Origin: CAJBLF01 sp964424505
GTDB lineage: Bacteria; Patescibacteriota; Gracilibacteria; Absconditabacterales; Absconditicoccaceae
Reading direction: 5' to 3'
NCBI GenBank assembly: GCA_964424505.1
Contig: CAYRIQ010000006.1
Coordinates: 1-25,219, forward strand
Length of the DNA: 25,219 nucleotides
Shown here piece by piece: positions 1 to 7,558 of this stretch; position 1 is the first letter of the stretch; the number at the start of each line of letters is the position of its first letter. The notes under the pieces were generated by a model, which saw only the letters and a list, made by a program, of their open reading frames with translations, was not told the origin of the DNA and made no database searches. Both the position numbers and the translations under genes were made by a program.

Positions 1-183
1 AAATCCTTTGAGCTTTTTATATATTTTTGAACTAACTTTTATTTTAAGACGAGAACCATCTTCCATCTTTACTTTTTTTTCAACTAAATTGATCTTAAAT
101 GATCTTTTAGTTGCTCTCATAGAATGAGATCTCATATTTCCAGATGCTGTTCATCTTCACGTAAAATCACATATTCTTGGCAT
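1..183 (-). CDS. rpmB: 50S ribosomal protein L28 (bL28), 3' end cut by window edge
   Basis: This is the N-terminal 61 residues of bL28, a large-subunit protein. The translation starts MPRICDFTGRGTASGNMRSH, continues SMRATKRSF and then EDGSRLKIKVS, matching the family pattern C-D-x-T-G-[KR]-x-x-x-x-G-N-x-x-S-H-[SA]-x-x-[KR]-T-[KR]-R. The two glycines in TGRG are both encoded by TGA, at places where the family carries Gly or a small or basic residue, so the frame is open only under code 25. The ATG at 181-183 is the only sensible start; upstream is A/T-rich without a clear Shine-Dalgarno site. It lies 28 bases downstream of rplY and is probably co-transcribed with it. The stop codon is outside the window. 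Confidence 0.9.
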
Positions 184-211
184 TTAAAATAATTATAAAC
201 TAAAATAGGTA

Positions 212-835
212 TTATTTCTTTTCTTCTTTTGCTGGAGTAACTGGTGCAGGAGTCGCTGCGTCAGCAGTAGCTACAGGAGTTTCTTCTACTTCTTCATTCA
301 TAGTAAGTACAGTAACTATAGCTTGTTCAGGATCATCAAGTACTTCTACTTTATCGGAGAATTTCAAGTCTTTAACGAATATAACATCATTTGCTGTTTG
401 GATAGCAGAGATATCTATAGTTACATCATGTGGAAGATCTTGTGGAAGAGCTTCTACTTCGATAAAATCTTTTAATAGCTGTATTTTTCCTTCTCATAAT
501 TTTTCTATAGGAGATTCTCAAATCATCCTGATAGGTATCTCTGTAGTAACCTTTTCATCTTTATTTACTGCCAAAAAATCTACGTGTAAAAGCACATCAG
601 TAACAGGATCCAATTGAATATCCTGAAACAAAACGAGCTGGTCTATATTTTCACCAGTAAGAGTAAGTGGAGTAGAATAACCAGCCTCTTTATATGCTTT
701 AATAACATCATTTCTTTTTCATGCAACAGTGATAGCTTGTGTCAGATGTTTTCCATAGACAATACCAGGGATTAATCCTTCTTTTCTAAGCTCTTTAGCT
801 AATTTATTTTGACGAGATGTTACAATAAGTTCCAT
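212..835 (-). CDS. rplY: 50S ribosomal protein L25, long CTC form (bL25)
   Basis: The 207-residue product begins MELIVTSRQNKLAKELRKEG and continues LIPGIVYGKH, the typical start of bL25/Ctc, which binds 5S rRNA. The segment LDPVTDVLLHVDFLAV matches the conserved P-[LI]-x-x-x-[LI]-x-H-[VA]-D-[FL] motif at the end of the 5S-binding domain. The second, beta-rich CTC domain follows and ends in an Ala/Pro/Lys/Glu-rich tail (APVTPAKEEKK). In-frame TGA codons occur three times (VAGKRND, RMIGESP, EKLGEGK) and must be read through; glycine fits each site. The length suits the long CTC form. It sits between rplS and rpmB on the same strand. I am confident of the family and of the ATG start at 833-835. 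Confidence 0.93.
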
Positions 836-898
836 TGGAATAATGAGAATAATAAATACATTAAGATTTGCTAGATGGAGGGTCTAATCCGTCTAAAA

Positions 899-1324
899 TT
901 ATTTTTTTCCTTTTTTCTTTCCTTTGTTTTCTTTAACTTTCCCTGCTTCTTTGTCAAGGAGGTTAATATCTCTTTTTTCAGCAGTGATTTTGGACTTAAA
1001 TCTAGCATCCTTTCCTACTTTGTCTCTGATATAGTAAAGTTTTGATCTTCTTACTTTATATTCATCCAATAAAATAATTTTATCAAATTTACTGAATGAA
1101 AGAGGATATATTTTTTCCACTTCTACTCCGGCAACCATTCCTCTCACGGTAAATGTTCCGTCAGCATGATTTGGTTTTTTTACTTTGATAACAAGACATT
1201 TAAATCTCCAAATTCTATTTGTTTCTACATCTTTTTCGTGGATTTCGATATATATTCATGGTTTAATATCCAAAATTTTGCTTCCATTGTTATCGTAGAA
1301 ATGTTTGAGTCTGTCAAAATTCAT
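899..1324 (-). CDS. rplS: 50S ribosomal protein L19 (bL19)
   Basis: The 141-residue protein contains the bL19 core: KPGIYIEIHEKDVE near residue 20, then TFTVRGMVAGVEVEKIYPL, then the signature KVRRSKLYYIRDKVGKDARF. bL19 lies at the 30S/50S interface. One TGA codes the glycine of KPG, which is invariant or nearly so in the family (consensus P-G-D-x-V). Under the standard code the gene would lose its first 59 residues, which is how the recoding shows here. The start is the ATG at 1322-1324. The C-terminus is a Lys-rich tail (KENKGKKKGKK), longer than in most bacteria. It lies in the ribosomal run between a 47-aa unknown protein and rplY. Confidence 0.94.
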
Positions 1325-1388
1325 GTAATTAATTTATAAGATAAATCTGATACATAATACTAGAGTCTTGTATCTTGCATCTAAAGAA

Positions 1389-1532
1389 TTATTTAGCTTT
1401 TTTGTTCATAACTTTAGCTTTCCATTTTTTTTGTTGTTCAAGGTTTTTCCTTACATCCATAATTACTACTTTTTCTACTCTGAATAATGCTTTATTGAGT
1501 TTTTTTTTTGCATTGGTTTTTAATCTAGACAT
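1389..1532 (-). CDS. Small basic protein, 47 aa, in ribosomal gene run
   Basis: A short ORF starting MSRLKTNAKKKLNKALFRVE and ending WKAKVMNKKAK. About a third of the residues are Lys or Arg, there is a single Trp and no Gly, so the recoding does not affect it. It sits 64 bases before rplS and 38 bases after the 82-aa ORF, same strand, all in one ribosomal run, and is predicted mostly helical. The position and composition suggest an RNA-binding or ribosome-associated protein, possibly a very diverged small ribosomal protein such as bS20, but I see no diagnostic motif. It is too short for most ORF finders. The ATG start at 1530-1532 is preceded by A/T-rich sequence (ACTATATAAACTAAGTAG read on the plus strand). 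Confidence 0.6.
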   Translation of the reverse strand: MSRLKTNAKKKLNKALFRVEKVVIMDVRKNLEQQKKWKAKVMNKKAK

Positions 1533-1570
1533 ACTATATAAACTAAGTAGTTAAAATCATATTTGGTAAA

Positions 1571-1819
1571 CTATTTTATAAGTCATTTTTTCGTCAAAGC
1601 AGCATCGACCATTTTTTGAGTAATACCATATCTTGTAAGTCTAGCTTGTGCTTTTAGTTTAGTCTTATATATCCATTTTGTCTCACCTTGCTTAGCTTGT
1701 TTTGACATAAGATCAACGTACCGATCGAGCGCTTTTTCCAGTTTTTTACCAGATTTTTGCCCCGTTCGAGAAACATTATACATCATGTGTTTGTACTTTG
1801 CACCACTAGTATTTCCCAT
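1571..1819 (-). CDS. Small basic protein, 82 aa, in ribosomal gene run
   Basis: Begins MGNTSGAKYKHMMYNVS; the central part is Lys-rich and helical (GKKLEKALDRYVDLMSKQAK) and it ends in TRYGITQKMVDAALTKK plus four residues (GLIK) reached only when the TGA at 1583-1585 is read as glycine; the true stop is the TAG at 1571-1573. Under the standard code it would look like a complete 78-aa protein, so the last four residues are a subtle effect of recoding. It has no recognisable family signature. Lying directly behind rpsG and ahead of rplS, it is most likely ribosome-associated. It holds one CGA and one CGG codon (SRT, DRY) whose meaning is uncertain in this lineage. Confidence 0.65.
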
Positions 1820-1835
1820 TACTTCATAATTAACA

Positions 1836-1920
1836 GATTAAAAGATTATTAAGATTAAAAGATTTTTTGAATGAATACATGAATCTTTTAATGTTTTAAT
1901 ATTCTAAATGTTTTAATATT
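1836..1920. repeat. AT-rich intergenic repeats and hairpin between rpsG and the 82-aa gene
   Basis: Two kinds of repeat fill this gap. GATTAAAAGATT occurs at 1836-1847 and 1853-1864, and the second copy pairs with AATCTTTTAAT at 1882-1892 to form an 11-bp stem. The 14-mer AATGTTTTAATATT occurs at 1890-1903 and again at 1907-1920. The hairpin is all A/T except one pair, so it is not a convincing terminator; it could be an RNA processing site or just slippage-made repeats. Confidence 0.55.
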
Positions 1921-1925
1921 TTAAT

Positions 1926-2378
1926 TTAATTGATATATTTAGCCATATATGCAAATGCTTTGTTAGCTTCAGCCATTTTGTGCGTTTCTTCCTTTTTCTT
2001 TACTGCATAGCCTTGATTGCCATAAGCAGCCAATATTTCTTCTGCTAATTTCTTGTACATAGGCTTGCCCGTCTTGGATTTAGTAGATGCAAGAATCCAC
2101 TTAAAAGCAAAAAACAATTTTTTATCTTGTTTTACTTCTACAGGAACTTGATATACTGATCCCCCCATCCTTTTAGACTTGATCATCAAGCTTGGAGATG
2201 CGTTGTCGATAGCAGTTTCCAAAACTATTTCTGGGTTCATGTGTCCATTGGTTTTAATCTCTTGGAGCATATCATTATAGATTTTTTTCGCTACACTTTT
2301 TTTTCCATTTTTCATAATGTAGTTGATAATCTTTTCGATTTTTGGGTTAGATAATGAACCAGCAACTAATTTTGACAT
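1926..2378 (-). CDS. rpsG: 30S ribosomal protein S7 (uS7)
   Basis: A 150-residue S7, the head protein of the 30S subunit that nucleates assembly on the 3' domain of 16S rRNA. Family features are clear: KIINYIMKNGKKSVAKKIYND near the N-terminus, then ETAIDNASPSLMIKSKRMGG, then YQVPVEVKQDKKLFFAFKWI and a C-terminal helix HKMAEANKAFAYMAKYIN (family consensus R-K-x-x-x-[HM]-[KR]-M-A-x-A-N-[KR]-A-F-[AS]-H). No TGA is used in this gene. It follows rpsL by 41 bases as in the classical str operon, but no EF-G gene follows. Confidence 0.96.
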   Translation of the reverse strand: MSKLVAGSLSNPKIEKIINYIMKNGKKSVAKKIYNDMLQEIKTNGHMNPEIVLETAIDNASPSLMIKSKRMGGSVYQVPVEVKQDKKLFFAFKWILASTKSKTGKPMYKKLAEEILAAYGNQGYAVKKKEETHKMAEANKAFAYMAKYIN

Positions 2379-2419
2379 AATATAAACATAAGTACAAGGT
2401 AAAAAAACAAGAAATATAA

Positions 2420-2845
2420 TTATTTAGCAGTAGCTTTTGGTCTTTTAGCTCCGTAAAGAGATCTAGACTGTCTTCTCTTGTCTACAGAGTTAGCATCATA
2501 TTTTCCTCTTACGATATGATATCTCACTCATGGAAGATCCTTTACTCTTCATCATCTTACAAGTACTACACTATGCTCTTGAAGTGTGTGAGATTCTCCA
2601 GGAATATAAGCAAGTATTTCTGCTCCATTGGACAATCTTACTTTTGCAAATTTTCTTTGTGCCGAATTTGGTTTTTTTGGACCCATAACAGACACTTTAA
2701 GACAAACTCATCTTTTGAATGGAGCTGGTCTTTCTACTTTTTTATTGTTGTCGAGCTTGTTTATACCAAATTGTAAAGCAGGAGCTTTGGATTTGTACGT
2801 CTTTTGAGTTCTTCAATTTTTGATTAATTGATTGATAGTAGGCAT
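2420..2845 (-). CDS. rpsL: 30S ribosomal protein S12 (uS12)
   Basis: A 141-residue S12, the decoding-centre protein. It starts MPTINQLIKNG and contains KRGVCLKVSVMGPKKPNSAQ, YIPGESHTLQEHSVVLVRGG and RVKDLPGVRYHIVRGKYD, nearly identical to the universal consensus. Five glycines are encoded by TGA (KNGRT, KRGVC, both in VRGGR, and LPGVR). The last three are among the best conserved glycines in biology, which makes this gene the best proof that UGA means Gly and not Trp here. The lysines of PKKPNS and RVKDLP, where streptomycin-resistance changes usually arise, are wild type. The start is the ATG at 2843-2845. It is the first gene of the ribosomal run. Confidence 0.97.
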
Positions 2846-2895
2846 ACTAAACTTAGGATAAATGATAAATAATACACATTACATGTCGAATAACA

Positions 2896-2933
2896 ATAGG
2901 TAGTACCTATACTCTAATAAAATTCAAAGTAAA
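2896..2933 (-). promoter_or_regulatory. Candidate promoter of the ribosomal run with overlapping palindrome
   Basis: On the minus strand a -35-like TTTACT (plus 928-933 of the 2,000s, i.e. 2928-2933) is followed after 16 bases by a -10-like TATAGG (2906-2911), about 60 bases before the rpsL start. The perfect 15-base palindrome ATAGGTA-G-TACCTAT (2896-2910) overlaps the -10 and the presumed start site, so it could be an operator. The promoter match is modest and the call rests on position. Confidence 0.35.
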
Positions 2934-3090
2934 CAAAAAATTTACGTGTACATGTATATAGGGAAAATAGTCTCAAAATCAATACAAAATTGATTAAAAA
3001 ATGTTGTGTAGAGTAATGTTGTAAAATGAGGTATATTTTGTCGGAGAAAATACAATAAAAAATGAGATCAGATATATGTTTTTTTGGAAA
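2934..3090. other. Non-coding AT-rich gap between rpsL promoter and island terminator
   Basis: I see no gene, RNA or strong repeat here, only A/T-rich sequence with the small palindrome TACATGTA near 2950. One edge of the Bacteroidetes-like island, whether a transfer junction or an assembly join, should lie in this gap or just before it. Confidence 0.5.
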
Positions 3091-3125
3091 AATTAAAAAA
3101 AAAGTAGCAAGAAAAACTTGCTACT
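3091..3125 (-). terminator. Rho-independent terminator after the T9SS-CTD gene
   Basis: Minus-strand reading gives a 9-bp perfect stem AGTAGCAAG/CTTGCTACT (3103-3111 with 3117-3125) with a 5-base loop, followed by a T-run (the A-run at 3094-3103 on the plus strand). It begins 10 bases beyond the stop of the 624-aa gene. Confidence 0.85.
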
Positions 3126-3135
3126 CTTTAAATAT

Positions 3136-5010
3136 TTACTGTATTTTCATAATTTTTTTACTGATAGATATGCCATCAGTATTGGCAAACTTTATTATAT
3201 AACTTCCTGGTATGAAATGAGTTATATCAATAACTATTTCTTCATCCAGTGAGTTTTGATGGCTATATACTATTCTTCCTGTAATATCCTGAATTGATAT
3301 TTTTAGCTTTGCGTGTACATTGATATTTTTTAATATAATGTACTCGTTGGCTGGATTTGGAAAAATAACTATATTGTTTATCATGTTGTTAAACTCAATG
3401 CCATTCGGCGGGATTATACCTTCCGTAACCGGAATATATTGAATCTGACTTGCTGTACATCCTGTGATAGGATGTGCATAGGTATAGGTAATCATATGAG
3501 TACCTGCACCAGCCACACTAGGATTAAATATACTTCCTGATGATACGCCAGGGCCACTAAAAGTACCTCCTGGTAAATTTACCAGTGGCATCAAGTCAAA
3601 CGCCGGAGTATTGGTGGTAATTTGTCCAGTAACATTAGTAAACATAATTACCGGAACAGGATTGATAGTTAATATATCTGTTGCACTAGCTGTGCAACCA
3701 TAAGTATCTGTATATCTATAGGTAATGGTAAATCCACCTATACCCAAAACAGATGGGTATATGATAGAGGCATTGCCATAAACATAACTGTAGGACCCTC
3801 CTATTGGAGATCCACCAGCCAAAACAACACTGTCTGTACTTGTACAGGCATGGTCAGTTACTAAATTTAACGTAACTACTGGTAATGGGTGTACGGTAAT
3901 AGTGATGTTGTCACTATTGGTACATCCATTAGTGCTGGTTGCGATTACAGAATAGGTCGTGGTAATATTTGGATTTACGGTAATCGCTTTTGTAGAAGCA
4001 TTGTTGCTCCATGTAAAAACGCTACCTGTACCATTAGCTGTAATTACTGTTGTAGATCCTGCACAAATAGATGCTGGATTCGCAGTAATATCAACAAAAG
4101 GTGCTACATTGACAGTTACACTCAATGATGATGATTGCCCATCACCACACGTGTTTTGTCCAAAGACAGAAACATCACCACTCGTGGCTGTTCCAGTAAA
4201 ATATACTGAAATCTGTGGTGTCCCTTGTCCATTTATGATGGTAGCACCATTGGGTACCGACCAAATATAACTGGAAGCATTTACGACTGTTGAAGTTGTA
4301 AAGGTGCTTATTGCACCTTGACACAAAGTCGTAGCTCCAAGAATAGTCCCTGCTATTGCTGGTAATGGTGACATGCTTAACGTCACGTTACCGTTCATAA
4401 CGGTTTCACAACCAATACTTAAACTGGTTGCTTTTACCGTATATGTACCTGGACTAGATTGACCAGGCCAATGTAGAGCATTTCCTGTCCCATATATGAT
4501 AGTACCTGCTAGAGGACTACCATTTAACAATAATTGATATTTATAATTTATATCGCTACCATCCAAAATTAATTGTTGGCTACTGCTTCCTTGACAGAAA
4601 GTAGTAGTACTTGATGAAAGGGTATATAAATTTACCGGATCAATAATTACGGTAGCTGCACCAGTTCCGGCGTCGCTACAGTTTAAATTATTTGATACGT
4701 TCAATATCGTATATGTGCGTATATTGTTTGGGCTTACTACAAGCATATATGGGCTTGTAGTGATCCCATTTACTGTCCAGGTTGTATAACCATCACTTAT
4801 AGTGATGCTCCATACAGGACCATTCGTTAAGTAAATGGGGATCGTTGCGGATCCTCCAGGGCATATATGATAATAACCCGAAATGCTCGCCGTAGGCGTA
4901 GCATTTACATTTACCAGTACTCCCGTTGGTTGCGGTTGGGAGTATCCATATCCCAATGTGTTTATAGATAATATAAGACACAAAAAGATTTTATTTATAA
5001 AATTTTTCAT
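3136..5010 (-). CDS. Secreted multi-domain protein with type IX secretion C-terminal sorting domain (Bacteroidetes type)
   Basis: A 624-residue protein with an N-terminal signal peptide (about residues 1-25, NKIFLCLILSINTLGYGYSQ), then several PKD/Ig-like beta domains built on patterns such as ICPGGSATI, FCQGSSS, TLCQGAIST, ICAGSTTVITANGTGS and NGCTNSDNITITVHPLP. Residues about 541-624 are a classic type A sorting domain of the Por/T9SS system: VIFPNPANEYI, then ISIQDITGRIVYS, then a final GSYIIKFANTDG and KKIMKIQ. This domain routes proteins through the Bacteroidetes outer membrane, which a Patescibacterium lacks. The gene has about 60 glycines and no TGA codon, unlike native genes here. It is the last gene of a three-gene cluster, 32 bases after the previous stop, with an A-rich leader and no Shine-Dalgarno site, as in Bacteroidetes. 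Probable horizontal transfer; a chimeric contig is possible. Confidence 0.88.
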   Translation of the reverse strand: MKNFINKIFLCLILSINTLGYGYSQPQPTGVLVNVNATPTASISGYYHICPGGSATIPIYLTNGPVWSITISDGYTTWTVNGITTSPYMLVVSPNNIRTYTILNVSNNLNCSDAGTGAATVIIDPVNLYTLSSSTTTFCQGSSSQQLILDGSDINYKYQLLLNGSPLAGTIIYGTGNALHWPGQSSPGTYTVKATSLSIGCETVMNGNVTLSMSPLPAIAGTILGATTLCQGAISTFTTSTVVNASSYIWSVPNGATIINGQGTPQISVYFTGTATSGDVSVFGQNTCGDGQSSSLSVTVNVAPFVDITANPASICAGSTTVITANGTGSVFTWSNNASTKAITVNPNITTTYSVIATSTNGCTNSDNITITVHPLPVVTLNLVTDHACTSTDSVVLAGGSPIGGSYSYVYGNASIIYPSVLGIGGFTITYRYTDTYGCTASATDILTINPVPVIMFTNVTGQITTNTPAFDLMPLVNLPGGTFSGPGVSSGSIFNPSVAGAGTHMITYTYAHPITGCTASQIQYIPVTEGIIPPNGIEFNNMINNIVIFPNPANEYIILKNINVHAKLKISIQDITGRIVYSHQNSLDEEIVIDITHFIPGSYIIKFANTDGISISKKIMKIQ

Positions 5011-5042
5011 AATAACAAATATTTTAATTTTTTTTTGTATAA

Positions 5043-6242
5043 TTACGGTAAGGCTGGGCCACTGCCACAGCCTGAAGAAACTATAACACTATACCAAACA
5101 CTCGCTAATAGCGATGCTGGTTGATATGTATTGTTAGTAGCTCCTGAAATGGGATTCCAAGGGATAGTAACTCCTCCATCAGGAGATGATCTCCATTGGT
5201 AGGTATATATACCATCTCCACCAGCAGGTGGGGTGGTAAATATCATTGCAGTGGGTGTTGTCCCACTACATATTGATTGGTTATTTCCTATGATACCTGT
5301 AGTAAATGCAGGGTATACTAGAATGGTTATTGGATTTGTATATAGATTATTACATACATTTTGGTCTTGTCGTCTAAACTTAGTCGTCAAGACTAAGTTT
5401 GCGGGATCATAATTTATTCCATTTGCACCAAGAATATTGGCCCAGGTTATTCCATTATTGATGGTTTGTTCCCATTGGTACGTTGTACCAGGAGCACCAC
5501 CAATAGCAGGAGTCCCTACAAAAGCTCCAAAATCTATATTGTGACATATAGTTGTATCACCATTGGCGCTAATCACGCCTTGAGTAAATACATCATATAC
5601 AACGATCTTTTTGTTATTTGTGAATAAAATAGTACAACTGTTATTACATTGTAATCTATACCACATAGTGTGGGTAAGATTGCCGGTAATAAGTGTTAGT
5701 GTTGTTTGACCAAAAACATTGGCCCAATTTGTACTATCAATTGACGATTGCCACTGGTACGTTGTACCAGGAGCGCCACCAGTTGAAGCGGTAGCAGTAA
5801 GTGTGCCACCATTGGCACCATTACAAATATTGTTGTTGCCACCAGTAACGGTACCAGCAACAAATACAGAATACACATTTATCGTAATTATATTACTATA
5901 TAATGTCCCACAAAGTGGATTGATACAAGCTACACGAAATCTTGTCGTAGTAAGTAAATTGCCTACATTGTAGGTAAGAGCATTTGCACCAAGAATATTG
6001 GCCCAATTGGTACCATCAGATGATGATTGCCACTGGTAGGTATAAATACCTTTTCCACCAGTAGCAGGTGTACCTATAAATGATCCGCCAGGATTATTAT
6101 AGCACAGAGGAGAAATTCCTCCAGAAATAGTACCTGCAGTAAGTTGTGGGAAAACTGTTATTTTGATACCGGTTTGTCCCATTATTTTTTGCTCTATTGC
6201 CAATGTAGCAATCAAAGCAATCACAATACATAACTTTTTCAT
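5043..6242 (-). CDS. Secreted protein with four tandem YQW-type Ig-like modules (Bacteroidetes type)
   Basis: A 399-residue protein with signal peptide MKKLCIVIALIATLAIEQ and four modules of about 93 residues, each with C-x(n)-GG-x(3)-YTYQWQSS-x-DG-x-NWANI-x-GA followed by an F/Y-R strand (RFRVAC, WYRLQC, KFRRQD, WYSVIV). Such modules abound in large Bacteroidetes surface proteins. It ends abruptly at SSGCGSGPALP inside module four and carries no sorting domain, so it may be a C-terminally shortened relative of larger proteins, though no leftover coding sequence follows. There are 48 glycines and no TGA codon. One CGA falls in KFRRQD, an Arg position in the other modules' style. It lies between the other two island genes with an A-rich leader. 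Confidence 0.85.
   Translation of the reverse strand: MKKLCIVIALIATLAIEQKIMGQTGIKITVFPQLTAGTISGGISPLCYNNPGGSFIGTPATGGKGIYTYQWQSSSDGTNWANILGANALTYNVGNLLTTTRFRVACINPLCGTLYSNIITINVYSVFVAGTVTGGNNNICNGANGGTLTATASTGGAPGTTYQWQSSIDSTNWANVFGQTTLTLITGNLTHTMWYRLQCNNSCTILFTNNKKIVVYDVFTQGVISANGDTTICHNIDFGAFVGTPAIGGAPGTTYQWEQTINNGITWANILGANGINYDPANLVLTTKFRRQDQNVCNNLYTNPITILVYPAFTTGIIGNNQSICSGTTPTAMIFTTPPAGGDGIYTYQWRSSPDGGVTIPWNPISGATNNTYQPASLLASVWYSVIVSSGCGSGPALP
5420..6005. repeat. Internal DNA repeats of the YQW modules
   Basis: A 25-base stretch is repeated exactly at 5420-5444 and 5981-6005 (561 bases apart, two modules), and the stretch around TGGTACGTTGTACCAGGAGC recurs at about 5477 and 5755. DNA-level identity shows that modules were duplicated or converted recently. 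Confidence 0.8.
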
Positions 6243-6277
6243 AACTTTTTTTATTTAATTTTTTTATTGTTTACTAT

Positions 6278-7339
6278 TTAATGACTGTAATTGATACAGC
6301 CACTTGTTCCATCAATAGTCTGGATTCTGAATGTTCCAGAGTAATTGATCGTGATCTGGGGATTTATAGCACCTGAGATATTTTCCCAAGTAAGCCCATC
6401 ATTAAAAGAGTGTTGCCACTGATAACTAAGTCCTGTGGCAGATTGTGCTGTTAAAATGATGTTGTTTCCAAAACACACTTCTGTATCTCCTGAGGGAGTT
6501 ACTATGGCTATAGGCAATGGGTTTTTTGTTACTGTGGTTGCATTACTCATTCCTGAACATGCTCCAGCAACATATACTTGATAATCTCCAGAACTACGAG
6601 CTACATAAGATTGTGTAGTCGTATTAAGGATTGATCCATTTTTGTACCATACATAAGAATTTGCTAAGGATGATAGTAATAATACACTATCTCCATCACA
6701 AACCGTTGTAGGTCCCATAGCAGTAACTGTAGGTATAACCCCAGGATTTACTGTCATTATTATTGGATTGGACGTTTTTGTACATCCATTGGCAGTAATA
6801 GTAACGGTGACAGTATCAGCATTAGCTAAACTGCTAGTAGTAAAGGAGCTACTTGCTCCATTCTGCATTATAGCACCATTTATCTTGAACTGATAATTGG
6901 TACCACCATTGGATGCAGTAAATGTTACCTCATTTCCTACACATATCGTTGAATAATTACTCAACAATATTGCTGTTGGTTCAGAGTTAACATAGACATC
7001 CGTGAATGCCCAGTATTGTTGATTGTTTTGATAAACAATCAACCAATAACGGTACATGTGACTACTATTTGCAACCTCATATACAGGGATATTTTGTATC
7101 CCTGTCGTACCTATTGGTACCCAAGTTCCCCAACTTGTACCATTCCAAATACGTTCTTTCCATATCAAACTATCGATACTACCAGAAGTAACTCCAGCAG
7201 TCATATTAATAGTTGAATTTTCACAAATGTATTTAGGGCAGTTTGTAGAATTTGTACAAACTGTGCCATCAATGGTTGCTTGTTGAGCAAATGAGGTAAT
7301 ACTTAGTAGCATGATAAATAATAAAATAATACTTTTCAT
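6278..7339 (-). CDS. Secreted Ig-like/PKD-like multi-domain protein (Bacteroidetes type)
   Basis: A 353-residue protein with a textbook signal peptide (MKSIILLFIMLLSITSFAQQ; cleavage after the Ala of SFA is likely). The first 110 residues carry a Cys-rich, Trp-rich region (CTNSTNCPKYICEN, LIWKERIWNGTSWG). Then come Ig/PKD-like modules marked by ICVGNEVTFTASNGG, TVCDGDSVLLLSS and VCFGNNIILTAQSATG, the last with YQWQHSFNDGLTWENISGA. It ends in SGCINYSH without a sorting domain, at the same module position where the 399-aa neighbour stops. No TGA codon is used. It is the first of the three island genes, 35 bases before the next, and starts only 7 bases after the stop of a short leader ORF. Confidence 0.85.
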   Translation of the reverse strand: MKSIILLFIMLLSITSFAQQATIDGTVCTNSTNCPKYICENSTINMTAGVTSGSIDSLIWKERIWNGTSWGTWVPIGTTGIQNIPVYEVANSSHMYRYWLIVYQNNQQYWAFTDVYVNSEPTAILLSNYSTICVGNEVTFTASNGGTNYQFKINGAIMQNGASSSFTTSSLANADTVTVTITANGCTKTSNPIIMTVNPGVIPTVTAMGPTTVCDGDSVLLLSSLANSYVWYKNGSILNTTTQSYVARSSGDYQVYVAGACSGMSNATTVTKNPLPIAIVTPSGDTEVCFGNNIILTAQSATGLSYQWQHSFNDGLTWENISGAINPQITINYSGTFRIQTIDGTSGCINYSH

Positions 7340-7346
7340 GATAATT

Positions 7347-7511
7347 TTAATTTTTTTTGTTAATATTTTTATTTATGTGCCTGTTTTTGTCTAGGCAAGA
7401 CAGTAATGCTGGTTGAGTACTTCCTCTAATAAAATAATTCATAAATGTTTTCAATATATTATGTATATTTTTTCGAATTATCACCATATCAACCAAATCA
7501 TAAGAGTTCAT
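7347..7511 (-). CDS. Short ORF (54 aa) with strong Shine-Dalgarno site, leader of the island operon
   Basis: The ORF starts MNSYDLVDMVIIRKNIHNIL and ends in an Asn/Lys-rich tail before TAA. Its ATG (7509-7511) is preceded, 5 bases upstream, by AAGGAG (7517-7522), the best ribosome binding site in the window. It stops 7 bases before the 353-aa gene, so translation could be coupled. It might be a leader peptide or the N-terminal remnant of a native gene into which the island was joined. No family is recognised. Confidence 0.4.
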   Translation of the reverse strand: MNSYDLVDMVIIRKNIHNILKTFMNYFIRGSTQPALLSCLDKNRHINKNINKKN

Positions 7512-7558
7512 AATTGCTCCTTTCTTGTTGTTTTTTTTTTGTTAATGATCTTATCTTC

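Noticed and set aside
1836..1920. Terminator between rpsG and the 82-aa gene
   Set aside because: The stem is nearly all A/T and has no proper T-run right after it on the minus strand; reported only as a repeat.
1836..1920. CRISPR array
   Set aside because: Only two 14-base repeats 3 bases apart; no spacers and no cas genes anywhere in the window.
3889..4270. Plus-strand ORFs of 79 and 103 aa opposite the T9SS-CTD gene
   Set aside because: They are low-information shadows of a Thr/Val-rich repeat protein and have no promoter, ribosome site or family.
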